Translations under genes and position numbers: made by a program
NCBI GenBank assembly: GCA_900552705.1
Contig: USAX01000023.1
Coordinates: 1 to 19,088, forward strand
DNA: 19,088 nt
From: an uncultured Collinsella sp.
GTDB taxonomy: Bacteria; Actinomycetota; Coriobacteriia; Coriobacteriales; Coriobacteriaceae
Direction: 5' to 3'
The notes under the pieces: generated by a model
Told to the model about the DNA's origin: nothing
The model's input: the letters and a program-made list of their open reading frames with translations, nothing else
The model's database searches: none
In this document: positions 7,026-15,645 of the stretch, one piece after another
Position numbering within the stretch: position 1 is the stretch's first letter
How the letters are laid out: each line of letters opens with the position of its first letter

Positions 7026-7211
7026 GTGGCTAAGACATCGATGATCGTCAAGTGCAATCGCAAGCAGAAGTTCTCTACTCGTGAGTACACGCGCTGCCAG
7101 CGCTGCGGCCGTCCGCACTCTGTGTACCGCAAGTTCGGCCTGTGCCGTGTCTGCTTCCGCGAGCTTGCACTCAAGGGCGAGCTTCCCGGCGTTAAGAAGG
7201 CCAGCTGGTAA
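7026..7211 (+). CDS. rpsN: 30S ribosomal protein S14, zinc-binding (type Z)
   Basis: Protein of 61 aa, the exact size of the short zinc-ribbon S14. C24-x2-C27 and C40-x2-C43 form the Zn site, and [21 protein letters not shown] is diagnostic. It assembles late in the head of the small subunit. The GTG start is preceded by GAGGAGG with good spacing; no ATG alternative exists. It stands between the rplE hairpin and a 119-base spacer before rpsH in which I see nothing clear. Confidence 0.98.
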   Translation: MAKTSMIVKCNRKQKFSTREYTRCQRCGRPHSVYRKFGLCRVCFRELALKGELPGVKKASW

Positions 7212-7330
7212 GTCACTACCAGCGTTTCAAGCATCCGTTTGGAACAGGGAAAACGCGCTAGTTAGGCTTTGCCGTTAAGGGCGGCGAAGAACCAAGAGCA
7301 CGTGTTCATCAAGAACGAAGGAGAATCTGT

Positions 7331-7729
7331 ATGAACCTTACAGACCCGATCGCAGATATGCTTACGCGCATCCGTAACGCTAACTCTGTGAACAAGGCCA
7401 CGGTCTCCATGCCGAGCAGCAAGAAGCTCGTCGAGATCGCTCGTGTTCTGCACGAGGAGGGCTACATCGAGGGCTACGATGTCGAGGACACCGTTCCCCA
7501 GAAGACTCTGCACATCACGCTTAAGTATGGTCCCAAGAAGGCTAAGGTCATCAACGGCATCCGCCGCATTTCCAAGCCGGGCCTGCGTAAGTACACCGGC
7601 GTTGCCGACATGCCCCGCGTCCGCGGTGGCCTTGGTACCGCCATTATTTCCACCAGCCATGGCGTCATGACCGACCGCGATGCTCGCAAGCACAACGTCG
7701 GCGGCGAGATCATCGCTTACGTCTGGTAA
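7331..7729 (+). CDS. rpsH: 30S ribosomal protein S8
   Basis: Protein of 132 aa, standard S8 length. It starts with [14 protein letters not shown] and ends with the signature [26 protein letters not shown] region. S8 binds 16S rRNA helix 21 and in E. coli represses spc-operon translation by binding the rplE mRNA; whether the rplE leader here is such a target is unknown. AAGGAG lies before the ATG. The 33-base spacer to rplF contains its SD. Confidence 0.98.
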   Translation: MNLTDPIADMLTRIRNANSVNKATVSMPSSKKLVEIARVLHEEGYIEGYDVEDTVPQKTLHITLKYGPKKAKVINGIRRISKPGLRKYTGVADMPRVRGGLGTAIISTSHGVMTDRDARKHNVGGEIIAYVW

Positions 7730-7762
7730 TTCGCTCGGTAGGTAGAAGGAAAGGAGATCACC

Positions 7763-8299
7763 GTGTCTCGTATCGGTAATAAGCCTGTCCAGATTCCCGC
7801 CGGAGTCGAAGTGGCAGTCAACGGCAACAACGTTGTCGTCAAGGGCCCCAAGGGCCAGCTCGAGCTCGATATCTATGAGAAGCTCGCTATCAACGTCGAG
7901 GACAACGTCCTCACCGTTTCCCGTCCCGACGACGAGCGTGAGACCCGTGCCCGCCACGGCCTCACCCGCGCCCTCATCCACAACATGGTTGTTGGCGTTT
8001 CCGAGGGCTTCGAGAAGAAGCTCGAGCTCGCCGGCGTCGGTTACCGCGTGCAGCAGAAGGGTAAGAACCTCGAGTTCTCCCTGGGCTTCTCGCACCCCGT
8101 GATCGTCGAGGCTCCCGAGGGCATCACCTTCGAGGTTCCCGACAACACCCACGTGAACGTCAAGGGTATCAACAAGCAGCAGGTCGGTCAGATCGCCGCT
8201 GAGATCCGCGGCCATCGTCCTCCCGAGCCTTACAAGGGCAAGGGTATCCACTACGTTGGCGAGCACATCCGCCGCAAGCTGGGTAAGGCCGCCAAGTAG
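7763..8299 (+). CDS. rplF: 50S ribosomal protein L6
   Basis: Protein of 178 aa, normal for L6, with the two duplicated L6 folds. It starts [17 protein letters not shown] from GTG 7763 behind AAAGGAGAT, and ends with the conserved [26 protein letters not shown] region, which binds 23S rRNA near the sarcin-ricin loop. The start is fixed by the conserved N-terminus. A hairpin lies in the 75-base spacer to rplR. Confidence 0.98.
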   Translation: MSRIGNKPVQIPAGVEVAVNGNNVVVKGPKGQLELDIYEKLAINVEDNVLTVSRPDDERETRARHGLTRALIHNMVVGVSEGFEKKLELAGVGYRVQQKGKNLEFSLGFSHPVIVEAPEGITFEVPDNTHVNVKGINKQQVGQIAAEIRGHRPPEPYKGKGIHYVGEHIRRKLGKAAK

Positions 8300-8324
8300 T
8301 CGTAACCGACTCACTCGCATAAGA

Positions 8325-8346
8325 CCAGCACCCCGTCAGGTGCTGG
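8325..8346 (+). other. Perfect hairpin between rplF and rplR
   Basis: CCAGCACC at 8325-8332 and GGTGCTGG at 8339-8346 form a perfect 8-bp stem with a 6-base loop. A run of five T occurs only 11 bases later (8358-8362) next to the rplR SD, so terminator activity would be weak at best. It lies inside the operon. Confidence 0.65.
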
Positions 8347-8374
8347 CAAGATCAACCTTTTTAGGAGTTTACGT

Positions 8375-8743
8375 ATGAACAAGCATAAGGCGAAGCTGGA
8401 AGGCCTCAAGCGTCGTCAGCGTCGTGTTCGCGGCAAGGTCTCGGGTACCTCCGAGCGTCCGCGTCTTCGCGTGACCCGTACTAACGCCAACATCTATGCC
8501 CAGATCATCGACGACAGCAAGGGCTCCAGCCTGACGCTCGTCTCTGCCTCGACCCTCGAGGCAGAGTTCAAGGGCACCCACACCTCGAACAAGGAGGCTG
8601 CGGAGAAGGTCGGTCAGCTCGTTGGCAAGCGTGCCATCGAGGCCGGCATCACCAAGGTCGCCTTCGATCGCGGTGGCCGTATCTACCATGGCCGCGTCAA
8701 GGCCCTCGCCGACGGTGCTCGTGCCGCCGGTCTCGAGTTCTAG
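8375..8743 (+). CDS. rplR: 50S ribosomal protein L18
   Basis: Protein of 122 aa, standard for L18, a 5S rRNA binder. Conserved parts are the basic N-terminus with [19 protein letters not shown], the segment NIYAQIIDD, and the C-terminal [26 protein letters not shown] precedes ATG 8375. It is followed 14 bases later by rpsE, whose SD (GGAGGT) overlaps the rplR stop region. Confidence 0.98.
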   Translation: MNKHKAKLEGLKRRQRRVRGKVSGTSERPRLRVTRTNANIYAQIIDDSKGSSLTLVSASTLEAEFKGTHTSNKEAAEKVGQLVGKRAIEAGITKVAFDRGGRIYHGRVKALADGARAAGLEF

Positions 8744-8757
8744 GAGGTATGTAGCAC

Positions 8758-9282
8758 ATGGCTCGTAATCAGAAGCAGCAGCGCGAGGCCTCCGAGTTCG
8801 AGGAGCGCGTCGTTTACATCAACCGCGTGTCGAAGACCGTCAAGGGTGGTCGTCGCATGAGCCTCGTCGCTCTCGTCGTCGTTGGCGACGGCAAGGGCAA
8901 CGTCGGCGTTGGCATGGGCAAGTCCGCTGAGGTGCCCCTGGCCATCTCCAAGGCGTCTCTCGATGCCAAGAAGAACATGTTCCACGTGCCGGTGACCGAG
9001 CAGGGCACCATCCCGCACGAGGTTCTCGGCCACTTTGGTGCCGGCCGCATCATCATCAAGCCCGCTGTCGAGGGTACCGGCGTTATCGCCGGCGGCGCTG
9101 TGCGTCCCCTCTTCGAGCTTGCTGGCATCAAGAACGTCCTGTCCAAGTCCCTCGGTACCGACAACGGCCTCAACATCATCAAGGCTGCCGTCGAGGGCCT
9201 CAAGGAGCTCTCCAGCCCTGAGGACGTCGCGGCTCGCCGTGGCCTGACGGTCTCCGAGATGTTCGTCGGTAAGGAGAACTAA
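8758..9282 (+). CDS. rpsE: 30S ribosomal protein S5
   Basis: Protein of 174 aa. It contains the S5 N-terminal dsRBD-like segment [19 protein letters not shown] and the fold-2 motif [20 protein letters not shown], plus [12 protein letters not shown]5 helps maintain decoding accuracy at the mRNA entry channel. Its SD lies at the end of rplR and its own end provides the SD for rpmD two bases downstream, indicating coupled translation. Confidence 0.98.
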   Translation: MARNQKQQREASEFEERVVYINRVSKTVKGGRRMSLVALVVVGDGKGNVGVGMGKSAEVPLAISKASLDAKKNMFHVPVTEQGTIPHEVLGHFGAGRIIIKPAVEGTGVIAGGAVRPLFELAGIKNVLSKSLGTDNGLNIIKAAVEGLKELSSPEDVAARRGLTVSEMFVGKEN

Positions 9283-9284
9283 GC

Positions 9285-9467
9285 ATGGCTGACACCATCA
9301 AGATCAAGCAGGTCCGCAGCACCAACGGTTGCAAGCAGGACCAGGTCCGTACTGTCCGTGCCCTCGGTCTCCACAGGATCCGCGAGGTTCGCGAGATTGC
9401 TGACAACGAGTCCGTCCGCGGCATGATCTTCAAGGTCAAGCACCTTGTCGAGATTGTAGAGGAGTAG
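9285..9467 (+). CDS. rpmD: 50S ribosomal protein L30
   Basis: Protein of 60 aa, typical for L30. It starts ADTIKIKQVRS and contains TVRALGLHRIREVREIADN and a C-terminal MIFKVKHLVEIVEE. It begins two bases after the rpsE stop, with AAGGAG inside the rpsE 3' end, and is three bases from rplO. The order rpsE-rpmD-rplO is universal in bacterial spc operons that keep L30. Confidence 0.97.
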   Translation: MADTIKIKQVRSTNGCKQDQVRTVRALGLHRIREVREIADNESVRGMIFKVKHLVEIVEE

Positions 9468-9470
9468 CAA

Positions 9471-9920
9471 ATGCAGCTTCACGATCTTACTCCCGCGCCC
9501 GGTTCCACCAAGAACCGCAAGCGCGTCGGCCGTGGCAATTCTTCGGGTCACGGCACCACTTCTGGCCGCGGCCAGAAGGGCCAGGGTTCCCGCTCTGGTG
9601 GCACCAAGGGTGCCGGCTTCGAGGGTGGCCAGACTCCGCTGGCTATGCGCCTGCCCAAGCTTCCGGGCTTCCGCAACCCCCGTCGTATCGAGTACACCGC
9701 TGTTAACGTTGAGCGTCTCGAGCGTAAGTTCGAGGACGGCGCTGTAATCGACGGTGCCGCTCTTAAGGCCGCTCGCATCACCAAGAGCGAGTTCGAGCCC
9801 GTCAAGGTGCTCGGCAATGGTGAGCTCACCAAGAAGTTCACGGTCAAGGTCGACAAGGTCAGCGCTTCTGCGCAGGCCAAGATCGAGGCCGCTGGCGGAA
9901 AGGTCGAGCTGCCGTGCTAA
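9471..9920 (+). CDS. rplO: 50S ribosomal protein L15
   Basis: Protein of 149 aa. The glycine- and arginine-rich N-terminal extension ([27 protein letters not shown], split across residues 17-43) and [19 protein letters not shown] are hallmarks of L15, which threads through the large subunit. GAGGAG is in the rpmD end. Its last codons overlap the secY start by seven bases, so SecY synthesis is likely coupled to L15 translation. Confidence 0.98.
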   Translation: MQLHDLTPAPGSTKNRKRVGRGNSSGHGTTSGRGQKGQGSRSGGTKGAGFEGGQTPLAMRLPKLPGFRNPRRIEYTAVNVERLERKFEDGAVIDGAALKAARITKSEFEPVKVLGNGELTKKFTVKVDKVSASAQAKIEAAGGKVELPC

Positions 9921-11200
9921 ATGGTCTTAAGAATGCTTTCCGCATCAAAGAATTGCGCGAAAAGATTCTTTTTACCATAGCTATGCTCGTCGTGTACCGC
10001 ATTGGTGCGCACGTTCCTGTGCCCGGCATTCCCTTCCAGGGGATGCTGGGCCTTTTCTCGACCGATAACAATTCGGTCGCCGCAGGTGCTATGGCCCTCC
10101 TGAATCTTTTCTCTGGCGGCGCGTTGAGCTATGTGTCGGTGTTTTCGCTGGGCATCATGCCTTACATCACCAGCTCGATCATCCTCCAGATGCTCCAGGC
10201 CGTCGTGCCTTCCCTGCATGAGCTTGCCCGCGAGGGCGAGGTCGGTCAGACCAAGATTACGCAGTATTCGCGTTACCTCACCCTGGCTCTGGCAATCCTC
10301 AACTCCGTGGGTTACCTCTTCCTCTTTAAGAGCTTCGGCATCAGCTTCAATGGCGCCGGCGCTCCCGAGATCATCTTCGACCTCATGATCGTCGGTACGC
10401 TCACCGCAGGCGCTATGCTGATCATGTGGATTGGTGAGCTCATCACCCAGCGCGGTATCGGCAATGGCATGTCGCTGATCATCTTTGCGAACATCATGGC
10501 CGGCCTTCCGCAGGCTATCTTCTCCAGCACCGAGGGTAATGCCGGTGGCATCATCACCATGGTGATCATCTGCGCCATCATCCTGCTGGTTATCCCGCTG
10601 ATTGTTTTCCTTGAGCGCGGCCAGCGCCGCATCCCGGTCTCCTATGCCAAGCGCGTCGTGGGCCGTCGCATGATGGGTGGCCAGACCACCTACCTGCCCA
10701 TCAAGGTCAACACCGCGGGCGTCGTGCCGATCATCTTTGCCTCGGCGCTGCTGTACTTCCCGGCTCAGATTGCCGTGTTCTTCCCCGGCATCGGCTGGAT
10801 TCAGGCAGTTGCCTCTGCGCTTTCGACCGGTTGGCTCAACTGGGTGCTTAACGTTGTCCTCATCGTGTTCTTCGCGTACTTCTACACCTCCATGGTGTTC
10901 AACCCCGATGACACCGCCGACAACCTTAAGAAGCAGGGCGGCTTTATTCCGGGCGTTCGTCCGGGTAGGGCTACCGCGGCCTACATCAAGAACGCGCTCA
11001 ACAAGATCACGCTTCCCAGCGCTGTCTTTTTGGCGCTCATCGCCATCGTGCCTTCGATCATCTTCTCCTTCACGGGTAACCATCTGATCCAGGCTTTTGG
11101 CGGAACGTCCATCCTCATCATGGTCGGCGTCGTGCTCGACACGGTCGATAAGCTCGAAGGCCAGATCAAGATGTATGATTACGATGGATTCTTTAAATAG
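9914..11200 (+). CDS. secY: Preprotein translocase subunit SecY
   Basis: Protein of 428 aa with the expected ten membrane segments. It starts [20 protein letters not shown] from GTG 9914, overlapping rplO by 7 bases. Conserved features include the plug/TM2 region with [28 protein letters not shown], the cytoplasmic loop [16 protein letters not shown], and GVRPG before TM9. SecY forms the protein-conducting channel with SecE and SecG in the inner membrane. No in-frame ATG lies near, and the N-terminal residues match the family, so GTG is taken as the start. It is followed by adk as in most bacteria. Confidence 0.98.
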   Translation: MLNGLKNAFRIKELREKILFTIAMLVVYRIGAHVPVPGIPFQGMLGLFSTDNNSVAAGAMALLNLFSGGALSYVSVFSLGIMPYITSSIILQMLQAVVPSLHELAREGEVGQTKITQYSRYLTLALAILNSVGYLFLFKSFGISFNGAGAPEIIFDLMIVGTLTAGAMLIMWIGELITQRGIGNGMSLIIFANIMAGLPQAIFSSTEGNAGGIITMVIICAIILLVIPLIVFLERGQRRIPVSYAKRVVGRRMMGGQTTYLPIKVNTAGVVPIIFASALLYFPAQIAVFFPGIGWIQAVASALSTGWLNWVLNVVLIVFFAYFYTSMVFNPDDTADNLKKQGGFIPGVRPGRATAAYIKNALNKITLPSAVFLALIAIVPSIIFSFTGNHLIQAFGGTSILIMVGVVLDTVDKLEGQIKMYDYDGFFK

Positions 11201-11218
11201 GCTAGAGGAGGATTGCTC

Positions 11219-11845
11219 ATGAACCTCGTATTGCTCGGAGCTCCGGGTGCCGGTAAGGGTACCGTCGCACAGGAGCTCGTCGCCGAGTTTGGCGTCGCCC
11301 ACATTTCCACGGGCGACCTGCTGCGTGCTGCCGTCAAGGGCGGCACCGAGCTTGGTATTCAGGCTAAGAAGTACATGGACGCTGGCGAGCTCGTTCCCGA
11401 CCAGCTCGTGATCGACCTTGTCAAGGAGCGCCTTGCCGCCGATGACGCCCAGCAGGGCTTCATTCTCGACGGCTTCCCGCGCAACACCGCCCAGGCTGTG
11501 ACGCTCGATTCCGAGCTCTCCGCCATGGGTCGCGAGATCGATTGCGCCCTTCTGGTCGATGTGGCCCCTGAGGTCATTATCGATCGTCTGTCTTCGCGTC
11601 GCACCTGCCGCGCCTGCGGTTACACCGGCACCGCTGCCGATGCCACCTGCCCCAAGTGCGCCGGCGAGATGTATCAGCGCGACGACGACAAGCCCGAGAC
11701 CATCAAGAACCGTCTCGACGTCTACGAGAAGTCCACGAGCCCGCTCGTCGACTACTATCGTGGCCAGGGTCTGCTCAAGTCGGTCAACGGTGACCAGGCT
11801 CGCGAGACCGTGTACGGGGATGTCAAAGAGGCTCTCGGTCTATGA
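11219..11845 (+). CDS. adk: Adenylate kinase, zinc-LID type
   Basis: Protein of 208 aa. The P-loop GAPGAGKGT (7-15), TGDLLRAAV (31-39), DGFPRNTAQ (84-92) and a LID with four cysteines (C130-x2-C133, C144-x2-C147) are present, as in zinc-containing bacterial adenylate kinases. The enzyme interconverts ATP + AMP and 2 ADP. The LID insert between the Cys pairs is short (10 residues), making the protein slightly smaller than the 214-217 aa norm. A TTG at 11213 is in frame, but the AGGAGGA at 11206-11212 is 6 bases before ATG 11219, which fixes the start. Its stop overlaps the map start (ATGA). Confidence 0.97.
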   Translation: MNLVLLGAPGAGKGTVAQELVAEFGVAHISTGDLLRAAVKGGTELGIQAKKYMDAGELVPDQLVIDLVKERLAADDAQQGFILDGFPRNTAQAVTLDSELSAMGREIDCALLVDVAPEVIIDRLSSRRTCRACGYTGTAADATCPKCAGEMYQRDDDKPETIKNRLDVYEKSTSPLVDYYRGQGLLKSVNGDQARETVYGDVKEALGL

Positions 11846-12630
11846 TCAAGATTAAGTCTGCAACGCAAATCGAGCAGATGAAGAAGGCAGGAGCGCTATC
11901 TAAGATGGCGCTCCGCCACGTTGGAGCCATGGTGCGCCCCGGCGTTTCGACTTTTGAGCTCGATCAGCTCGCGGAGCAGATTATCCGCATGCATGGCGGC
12001 ACCCCTGCCTTTAAGGGTTACGGCGGGTTCCCGGGGACCATTTGCGCATCGATCAACGATGCCGTGGTCCACGGTATTCCCAACCCCGACATGATTCTGC
12101 GCGATGGCGATATCATCTCCATCGATACGGGAGCCGTTGTCGACGGTTGGGTCGGCGATAACGCATGGACGTTTTTCGTCGGCACCCCCACGCCCGAAGC
12201 CAAGGCTTTGTGCGAGGTCACGCGCGATTGCCTTAAGGCTGCCATCGAGCAGGCTGTTCCCGGTAACCATATCGGGGACGTCGGTTATGCCGTTCAGTCC
12301 CTTGCCGAGTCTCACGGTTACGGCGTGCTTCGTGATTATGTGGGTCATGGCATTGGCCGCGTGATGCACGAGGACCCCAACGTTCCTAACTATGGAAAGA
12401 AGGGGAGGGGCGTTCGCCTCCAGGCCGGCATGGTCATTGCCATCGAGCCGATGGTTACGATGGGTTCCAACCATGTGAGCACGGGCTCCGACGGTTGGAT
12501 TGTTACGACCAACGACCACCTGCCCGCCGCGCACTACGAGAACACCGTCGCCATTACCAATGACGGTCCGGTGATTCTCACCACGGATGCCCAGGGTGCT
12601 TGGTGTTCGCTCCAAGGCGGAGAAATGTAA
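11842..12630 (+). CDS. map: Methionine aminopeptidase type I
   Basis: Protein of 262 aa, the normal length for a type I bacterial enzyme without extra N-terminal domain. The five metal ligands are in place: D95 (ISIDTGAV), D106 (WVGDNAWTF), H169 (VGHGIGR), E202 (IEPMV) and E233 (HYENTVAI), with H176 matching the catalytic His. It removes the initiator Met from nascent proteins. It overlaps adk by four bases (ATGA), so the two are translationally coupled. A 104-base spacer with a putative promoter follows. Confidence 0.97.
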   Translation: MIKIKSATQIEQMKKAGALSKMALRHVGAMVRPGVSTFELDQLAEQIIRMHGGTPAFKGYGGFPGTICASINDAVVHGIPNPDMILRDGDIISIDTGAVVDGWVGDNAWTFFVGTPTPEAKALCEVTRDCLKAAIEQAVPGNHIGDVGYAVQSLAESHGYGVLRDYVGHGIGRVMHEDPNVPNYGKKGRGVRLQAGMVIAIEPMVTMGSNHVSTGSDGWIVTTNDHLPAAHYENTVAITNDGPVILTTDAQGAWCSLQGGEM

Positions 12631-12666
12631 CAAGTTCCACTTAGTTGTGGAGCCATTACGAAGTTA

Positions 12667-12695
12667 TTACGATGCGTGCATACGTGTTGTAGAAT
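12667..12695 (+). promoter_or_regulatory. Putative internal promoter upstream of infA
   Basis: TAGAAT at 12690-12695 (5 of 6 to TATAAT) lies 17 bases after TTACGA at 12667-12672 (3 of 6 to TTGACA), in a locally AT-rich spacer between map and infA. It would let infA and the rpmJ-rplQ block be made apart from secY-adk-map, with a leader of about 33 bases. Confidence 0.5.
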
Positions 12696-12734
12696 ACTCA
12701 ATCGCTGTCGTTTTCTAGAGAAAGATGATTGCTT

Positions 12735-12953
12735 GTGAAGAAGGAAGACGCAATTGAGCTCGAGGGTACGGTAAAGGAACCGTTGCCCAATGCCATGTTT
12801 AAGGTTGAGCTCGAGAACGGTCATTCGGTTCTGTGCAACATTTCTGGCAAGATCCGAATGAATTACATCCGTATTCTCCCCGGTGACAGGGTTGTCGTGG
12901 AGCTTTCCCCGTACGACCTGACCCGCGGCCGCATCACCTATCGCTACAAATAG
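12735..12953 (+). CDS. infA: Translation initiation factor IF-1
   Basis: From GTG 12735 the protein is 72 aa, exactly the usual IF-1 size, starting [14 protein letters not shown] and ending [16 protein letters not shown]. It has the S1-type OB fold and binds the ribosomal A site during initiation. An in-frame TTG at 12729 would add two residues (M-L) but leaves poor spacing to GAGAAAG (12717-12724), so GTG is preferred. Its usual neighbours map and rpmJ are kept. Confidence 0.95.
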   Translation: MKKEDAIELEGTVKEPLPNAMFKVELENGHSVLCNISGKIRMNYIRILPGDRVVVELSPYDLTRGRITYRYK

Positions 12954-12977
12954 CGGCACGCATACACGCACTCCATT

Positions 12978-13011
12978 TCCGACTGCAGGCTTAGCTCAAC
13001 CTACGGTCGGA
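12978..13011 (+). other. Hairpin in the infA-rpmJ spacer
   Basis: TCCGACTGCAGG (12978-12989) and CCTACGGTCGGA (13000-13011) form a 12-bp stem with one wobble and one mismatch around a 10-base loop. A second, shorter inverted repeat CCAGCC/GGCTGG (13025-13030 and 13049-13054) follows. Neither has a T-tract. The 150-base spacer is large for this operon, and structure-based control of rpmJ onward is possible. Confidence 0.6.
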
Positions 13012-13103
13012 TTGTGTGTGAAGACCAGCCATAGTTTTAAACGCCTGCGGCTGGGCGAGTAGATAGTAGGGAAGTAGTTTGAGCGCTACCGAAAGGAAGA
13101 ACG

Positions 13104-13217
13104 ATGAAGGTACGTCCTTCGGTCAAGAAGATGTGCGATAAGTGCAAAATCATTAGGCGCCATGGCAAGGTCCTCGTCATTTGCGAGAACCCCCGTCATA
13201 AGCAGCGTCAGGGTTAA
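13104..13217 (+). CDS. rpmJ: 50S ribosomal protein L36
   Basis: A 37-aa protein, the canonical L36 length. It starts [19 protein letters not shown] and ends [10 protein letters not shown]11, C14, C27 and H32 form the zinc ribbon, so this is the zinc-binding paralogue type. AAGGAAG precedes ATG 13104 by 5 bases. It sits between infA and rpsM, its standard place. Confidence 0.97.
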   Translation: MKVRPSVKKMCDKCKIIRRHGKVLVICENPRHKQRQG

Positions 13218-13231
13218 GAGAGGAGACTACG

Positions 13232-13606
13232 TTGGCCCGTATTAATGGTGTCGACCTCCCGCGTGAGAAGCGCGTTGAGATCGGTCTGACCTACATTTAC
13301 GGCATCGGCCGCACCACTGCGACGAAGATCTGCGTCGAGTGCAACGTTAACGTGGATACGCGCGTTAAGGACCTCACCGAGGATGAGGTTAACGCCATCC
13401 GCGATTATATCGATAAGAACCAGATCATGGTTGAGGGCGACCTCCGCCGTGAGCGCAACCAGAACGTCAAGCGCCTTATGGACATCGGCTGCAACCGCGG
13501 CCTTCGTCACCGCAAGGGCCTCCCGGTCCGCGGCCAGCGCACCCACACTAACGCTCGTACCCGCAAGGGCCCGAAGCGTCAGATCGGTGCTAAGAAGAAG
13601 AAATAA
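13232..13606 (+). CDS. rpsM: 30S ribosomal protein S13
   Basis: Protein of 124 aa, normal for S13. It starts [25 protein letters not shown] and has the C-terminal basic tail with [21 protein letters not shown], which reaches the P-site tRNA. The initiation codon is TTG 13232 with GAGAGGAG just upstream; the conserved N-terminus leaves no other choice. It begins 14 bases after rpmJ. Confidence 0.97.
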   Translation: MARINGVDLPREKRVEIGLTYIYGIGRTTATKICVECNVNVDTRVKDLTEDEVNAIRDYIDKNQIMVEGDLRRERNQNVKRLMDIGCNRGLRHRKGLPVRGQRTHTNARTRKGPKRQIGAKKKK

Positions 13607-13620
13607 GGAGCGCTAGATAG

Positions 13621-14025
13621 ATGGCTACTGCTAAGAAGAACGTTCGCGCTGCCCGTCTGAAGCGCGCGGACCGTAAGAACATTTCCGTGGGCCAGGCTCA
13701 CATTCGTTCTACGTTCAACAACACGATCGTTTCGATCACCGATCCCCAGGGCAACGTCATTTCCTGGAAGTCGGCTGGCCAGGTGGGCTTCAAGGGCTCC
13801 CGTAAGTCCACGCCGTTCGCTGCCCAGATGGCTGCCGAGGCTGCTGCCAAGCAGGCCATGGAGCACGGTATGAAGAAGGTTTCCGTCTTCGTCAAGGGCC
13901 CCGGCTCCGGTCGTGAGACCGCCATCCGCTCCCTCCAGGCTGCTGGCCTCGAGGTCTCGAGCATCCAGGACAAGACCCCCATTCCGCACAACGGCTGCCG
14001 CCCCAAGAAGCGTCGCCGCGTGTAA
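13621..14025 (+). CDS. rpsK: 30S ribosomal protein S11
   Basis: Protein of 134 aa. Conserved S11 parts include [53 protein letters not shown] and the C-terminal [16 protein letters not shown] with the Asn-Gly pair known as an isoaspartate site in E. coli S11. It lies in the platform of the small subunit. The start has AAGGAG at the end of rpsM. Confidence 0.98.
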   Translation: MATAKKNVRAARLKRADRKNISVGQAHIRSTFNNTIVSITDPQGNVISWKSAGQVGFKGSRKSTPFAAQMAAEAAAKQAMEHGMKKVSVFVKGPGSGRETAIRSLQAAGLEVSSIQDKTPIPHNGCRPKKRRRV

Positions 14026-14044
14026 CTGAAAGGATCGTATCAAT

Positions 14045-14641
14045 ATGGCAATCGACAGGACTCCTGTTCTTAAGCGCTGCCGTCAGCTCGGGATCGATCC
14101 CGCTGAGCTCGGTTACAGCAGCAAGAAGGAATCTATCCGTCAGCCCAAGCGCCGTCGCAAGGAATCTGAGTACGGCATGCAGCTGCGCGAGAAGCAGAAG
14201 GTCAAGTTCATCTATGGCGTTCTGGAGAAGCAGTTCCACGGCTACTTCAACAAGGCCCGCAAGATGAACGGCGTCACCGGTGAGAACCTCATGATCATCC
14301 TTGAGTCTCGCCTTGACAACGTCGTCTTCCGTCTTGGCTTTGCCCGCACCCGCAAAGAGGCTCGTCAGTCCGTCCGTCACGGTCACTTCACCGTGAACGG
14401 CAAGCGCGTGGACATCCCGTCCTACCGCGTCAAGGCCGGCGACGTCGTCGCTGTCGGCGAGAAGTTCCGTGACCTCCTCCCCATCAAGGAGGCCCTGATT
14501 TCCTCCGAGCGCTTTGAGGTCCCTGGCTGGCTCGAGGTCGATATCGAGAAGCTGTCTGGTAACGTGCTCGCTCTGCCGACGCGTGAGCAGATCAGCGGTG
14601 ATATCAACGAGCAGCTCATCGTCGAGCTCTACTCTAAGTAG
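14045..14641 (+). CDS. rpsD: 30S ribosomal protein S4, zinc-free type
   Basis: Protein of 198 aa. The C-terminal S4 RNA-binding domain is clear (ESRLDNVVFRLGFA followed by ARQSVRHGHFTVNGKRVDIPSY). The N-terminus has only one Cys (C12), so this is the C-minus form without the four-Cys zinc site. EYGMQLREKQKVKFIYGVLE is standard for the S4 N-domain. It nucleates 30S assembly and in some bacteria autoregulates the alpha operon. A GAAAGGAT SD lies before ATG 14045; rpoA follows after 32 bases. Confidence 0.97.
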   Translation: MAIDRTPVLKRCRQLGIDPAELGYSSKKESIRQPKRRRKESEYGMQLREKQKVKFIYGVLEKQFHGYFNKARKMNGVTGENLMIILESRLDNVVFRLGFARTRKEARQSVRHGHFTVNGKRVDIPSYRVKAGDVVAVGEKFRDLLPIKEALISSERFEVPGWLEVDIEKLSGNVLALPTREQISGDINEQLIVELYSK

Positions 14642-14673
14642 TCCATCCGGGCTGCTGAGGCTGGAGGTAATAC

Positions 14674-15615
14674 ATGTCAGAATTCATTAGGCCTCAGGTT
14701 CAGGTCGAAGAGATCAACGAAACGTCTGCTCGTGTCTCCGTCGAGCCGCTCGAGCGTGGCTACGGCGATACGCTGGGTAACTCCCTTCGCCGCGTACTTC
14801 TGTCCTCGCTCGAGGGTGCCGCCGTCGAGGCTATTCAGATCGATGGTGCACAGCACGAGTTCATGACCATCCCTAACATGGTCGAGGATGTCACCGACAT
14901 CGTCCTGAATGTCAAGGGTCTTGTCTTCAGGGCTCTCGGCACGACCGACGAGGCGACCGCCACCATTTCTGTTGACGGCCCCTGCGAGGTCACCGGTGCG
15001 GACTTCTTTATTCCGTCCGAGTTTGAGCTGGTCAACCCCGAGCAGCACATCGCTACGCTTACCGAGGGTGGCCATCTCACCATGAGCATGCGCATCGGCT
15101 ATGGCCGCGGCTATGTCTCTGGCGAGGCTAACAAGCGCGACAACGATCCCATCGGTGTGATCCACGTCGACTCGCTGTACTCGCCGGTGTCCCGTTGCGC
15201 CAAGCTCGTTGAGGCTTGCCGTGTCGGTCAGCACACCGACTACGACCGCCTTGTCCTCGAGATCGAGACCAACGGCTCCATCGCTCCGCGCGACGCCGTG
15301 GTCCAGGCTGCCAATATCATCAACCAGCATATGGCTGCCTTTATGAACCTTGCCGAGACCCCCGAGGTCGAGGAGGAGGCTTCGATCTTCGCTCCCGAGG
15401 TCACCAACGACAACGCCGAGCTGGACAAGCAGATCGAGGATCTGGACCTTTCCGTCCGTTCCTACAACTGCCTTAAGCGCGCCAGCATTCACTCGGTCCG
15501 TCAACTCGTTGAGTTCTCGGAGAACGATCTGCTCAACATCCGTAACTTCGGTGTTAAGTCGATCGAGGAAGTGAAGGACAAGCTTGAGTCCATGGGCCTG
15601 AGCCTGAAGGCTTAA
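14674..15615 (+). CDS. rpoA: RNA polymerase subunit alpha
   Basis: Protein of 313 aa, as expected. The N-terminal assembly domain contains RGYGDTLGNSLRRVLLSSL and NMVEDVTDIVLNVK. A flexible acidic linker (about 232-253) leads to the DNA-binding C-terminal domain from residue 254. There R262 in SVRSYNCLKRA corresponds to E. coli R265, the UP-element contact. NFGVKSIEEVKDKLESMGL closes the domain. GGAGG lies before the ATG. It stands in the usual rpsD-rpoA-rplQ arrangement. Confidence 0.98.
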   Translation: MSEFIRPQVQVEEINETSARVSVEPLERGYGDTLGNSLRRVLLSSLEGAAVEAIQIDGAQHEFMTIPNMVEDVTDIVLNVKGLVFRALGTTDEATATISVDGPCEVTGADFFIPSEFELVNPEQHIATLTEGGHLTMSMRIGYGRGYVSGEANKRDNDPIGVIHVDSLYSPVSRCAKLVEACRVGQHTDYDRLVLEIETNGSIAPRDAVVQAANIINQHMAAFMNLAETPEVEEEASIFAPEVTNDNAELDKQIEDLDLSVRSYNCLKRASIHSVRQLVEFSENDLLNIRNFGVKSIEEVKDKLESMGLSLKA

Positions 15616-15645
15616 TGCTTCGCATATTTGAGGAGAAACTAGACC

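Noticed and set aside
7262..8320. A 352-residue open frame antisense to rpsH and rplF
   Set aside because: It covers two certain ribosomal genes and their spacer; codon bias explains the open frame.
9917..11302. A 461-residue open frame antisense to secY
   Set aside because: Same cause; the product is His/Asp/Arg rich with no recognisable domain, and secY on the other strand is unambiguous.
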